This document shows, piece by piece, positions 5,156-6,493 of a stretch of 6,493 bases of DNA (positions are counted from its first letter, which is position 1; each line of letters starts with the position of its first letter). The stretch lies in assembly GCA_965370495.1 (NCBI GenBank), contig CBDUUV010000121.1:1-6493 (forward strand), read 5' to 3'. Source of the DNA: Krumholzibacterium sp965370495 (GTDB lineage: Bacteria > Krumholzibacteriota > Krumholzibacteriia > Krumholzibacteriales > Krumholzibacteriaceae). Under the pieces are notes generated by a model, which was given only the letters and a program-made list of their open reading frames with translations, was not told where the DNA came from and made no database searches. A program made the translations under genes and the position numbers.

Positions 5156-6493
5156 TCACTGTTCCGGAGAAAGGCCGAAATCACGAATCTTCTTGAGAAG
5201 GGTCGGATAACTTATACCAAGCTCTGCAGCGGAAGCTTTCCTGTTCCAGGAATTCTTGTTCAGGGTTTCGGAAATGGCCTTCATTTCGAGGTCCCGGATC
5301 TTTTCAGGCAGACTCAATTCACCAGTACCGGCCGCTTCTTTTTTGGATGCTGTATCTACGACAAGTTCGGCATATGTGATCACACCATTATCATCTGAAA
5401 GGATCACGGCACGCTTGATGATCTTTTCAAGTTCCCTGACGTTGCCGGGCCATTTACAACTGGCAAGAAATCTGATCGCATCATCCGAGAATCCCACGAT
5501 TTTCTTTCCCATCCTGCTGCAGAAATACTGTAGATAGTGGTCCGCAAGAAGCTGGATATCTTCGACCCTGTCCCTGAGAGGCGGGACAGTAAGAGGAAAA
5601 TCATTGATCCTGTAGAAGAAATCCTCCAGCATTGTTCCCTCACTGCACCTGGAGAGAAGATCTGATTTCGATGCAAAGATAAGCCTGACATCGACCTTGA
5701 TCATCCTGTTGCCGCCGACAGGCCTGATCGCCCCGGAATCGAGGAACTGAAGAAGCTTGCCCTGGATCGACAACGAACTCTTGTCTATCTCATCGAGGAA
5801 GATCGTTCCGCCATCCGCCTCCGCAAGAAGCCCTTTCTTGTCTCCAACAGCACCTGTAAAGGCCCCCTTTACATGCCCGAAGAGTTCGCTTTCAAGCAAT
5901 TGTTCCGGTAACGCCGCGCAATTGACATGTATAAAACTCTTGCTGCCGCAATCACTCAGGCGGTGGATAGCCCTGGCAATAAGCCCTTTACCGGTACCTG
6001 TCTCGCCCATCAGGAGCACAGTGGAACCGGAAGAAGCCACGCGCTCGGCCAGGTTGAGGATCTTCATCATCTTGTCACTGCGAGTAATTATCCTTTGAAA
6101 CTTGTTTCTACTGACTTTTTTCTCTACAGTATTTTTTTCGCCACCGAGGATACCCCTGACAAGAAATCCTATAAACCCCGCGTAAGTAGAGACTACTTCG
6201 AAAATCGAACCTATATGCGGCACACTGCCATTTTCGTTCTCCGACTGAAAGAATATCAGCCCAAACGGTTCACCGTTCCTGCTCATCGGGTGAAAATAGA
6301 CAGGAGAATTTCCGCCGGGCAATACTCCCCTGATCTCCCTGGAACGCCTGTCTTTTGCCGTATCGGTAATCAGGAATTTCTCAGTCAGATCTGTCCCTTT
6401 ACGATTCATGAACCACTCTGTAAGTTCCCTTGTTTTTTCTTTTGTAATTCCATTTTTCGCAAGGACGAGGACCTTGCCACTACCGCTGTTTTT
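5156..6493 (-). CDS. Sigma-54-dependent transcriptional activator, GAF-like/AAA+/Fis-HTH (N-terminus beyond window)
   Basis: 445 codons are visible; the frame is open to the right edge and continues upstream of ATG 6409, which is therefore probably internal. Numbering from that Met, residues 1-95 look like the end of a GAF-type sensory domain (YFHPMSRNGEPFGLIFFQ), not a phospho-receiver. The AAA+ domain spans about 105-335: Walker A GETGTGKG (135-142), sigma-54-contact loop GAFTGA (182-187), Walker B GGTIFLDEID (200-209), arginine-finger region FFYRINDFPL...PPLRDR (264-281) and sensor II WPGNVRELE (320-328). A Fis-type helix-turn-helix is at about 375-413 (WNRKASAAELGISYPTLLKKI). The intact GAFTGA loop predicts ATP-driven opening of sigma-54 promoters. 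The sensor I motif, usually AATNRDL, reads FASKSDL (245-251). The signal it senses and its targets are unknown; a sigma-54-like element lies before the lipoprotein gene about 1 kb downstream. Confidence 0.93.
   Translation of the reverse strand, partial: KNSGSGKVLVLAKNGITKEKTRELTEWFMNRKGTDLTEKFLITDTAKDRRSREIRGVLPGGNSPVYFHPMSRNGEPFGLIFFQSENENGSVPHIGSIFEVVSTYAGFIGFLVRGILGGEKNTVEKKVSRNKFQRIITRSDKMMKILNLAERVASSGSTVLLMGETGTGKGLIARAIHRLSDCGSKSFIHVNCAALPEQLLESELFGHVKGAFTGAVGDKKGLLAEADGGTIFLDEIDKSSLSIQGKLLQFLDSGAIRPVGGNRMIKVDVRLIFASKSDLLSRCSEGTMLEDFFYRINDFPLTVPPLRDRVEDIQLLADHYLQYFCSRMGKKIVGFSDDAIRFLASCKWPGNVRELEKIIKRAVILSDDNGVITYAELVVDTASKKEAAGTGELSLPEKIRDLEMKAISETLNKNSWNRKASAAELGISYPTLLKKIRDFGLSPEQ

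Overview
The window looks like chromosomal DNA from a free-living Gram-negative bacterium, probably of the FCB assemblage or a related candidate phylum; a Krumholzibacteria- or Eisenbacteria-like lineage is a guess. The basis is family resemblance only: an exported M6-peptidase-like protein with FG-GAP repeats, a small Fn3-type lipoprotein with an acidic mature part, and a sigma-54 enhancer-binding regulator. Composition is close to 50% GC, lower in the long non-coding stretch. All three protein genes lie on the minus strand, so the biological order runs from the right edge to the left.

Right (5156-6493): the C-terminal 445 codons of a sigma-54-dependent activator with a GAF-like segment, a complete AAA+ domain containing GAFTGA, and a Fis-type helix-turn-helix. 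Its N-terminus lies beyond the window.

Middle (4159-5155): about 1 kb with no credible protein gene. It holds what looks like a compact small-RNA gene on the minus strand: a TTGACA-N16-TAGACT promoter, a predicted start exactly at the base of a 14-bp closing stem, about 99 nt of transcript and a T7 tract. A second hairpin with a T6 tract follows. Other palindromes and stems lie to its right, including ACCGGT-centred palindromes.

Left-middle (3109-4158): a lipoprotein with one Fn3-like domain and a second beta-rich domain. It ends in an odd basic tail that runs through strongly folded DNA. More stem-loops fill 3006-3089, before the next gene.

Left (1-2950): the first 983 codons of a secreted protein, open to the window edge. 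It has the framework of a peptidase M6 (immune inhibitor A-like) domain, but the zinc-binding HExxHxxGxxD motif reads YQVGMRIGMIP, so every metal or catalytic position is replaced. Five FG-GAP/VCBS-type calcium-loop repeats follow.

The lipoprotein and M6-like genes lack Shine-Dalgarno sequences and have -10-like hexamers almost touching their start codons, which suggests leaderless transcripts. A sigma-54-like -24/-12 element overlaps the lipoprotein promoter, so control by the neighbouring activator is possible but unproven. The most novel candidates are the small RNA and the inactivated M6 protein.
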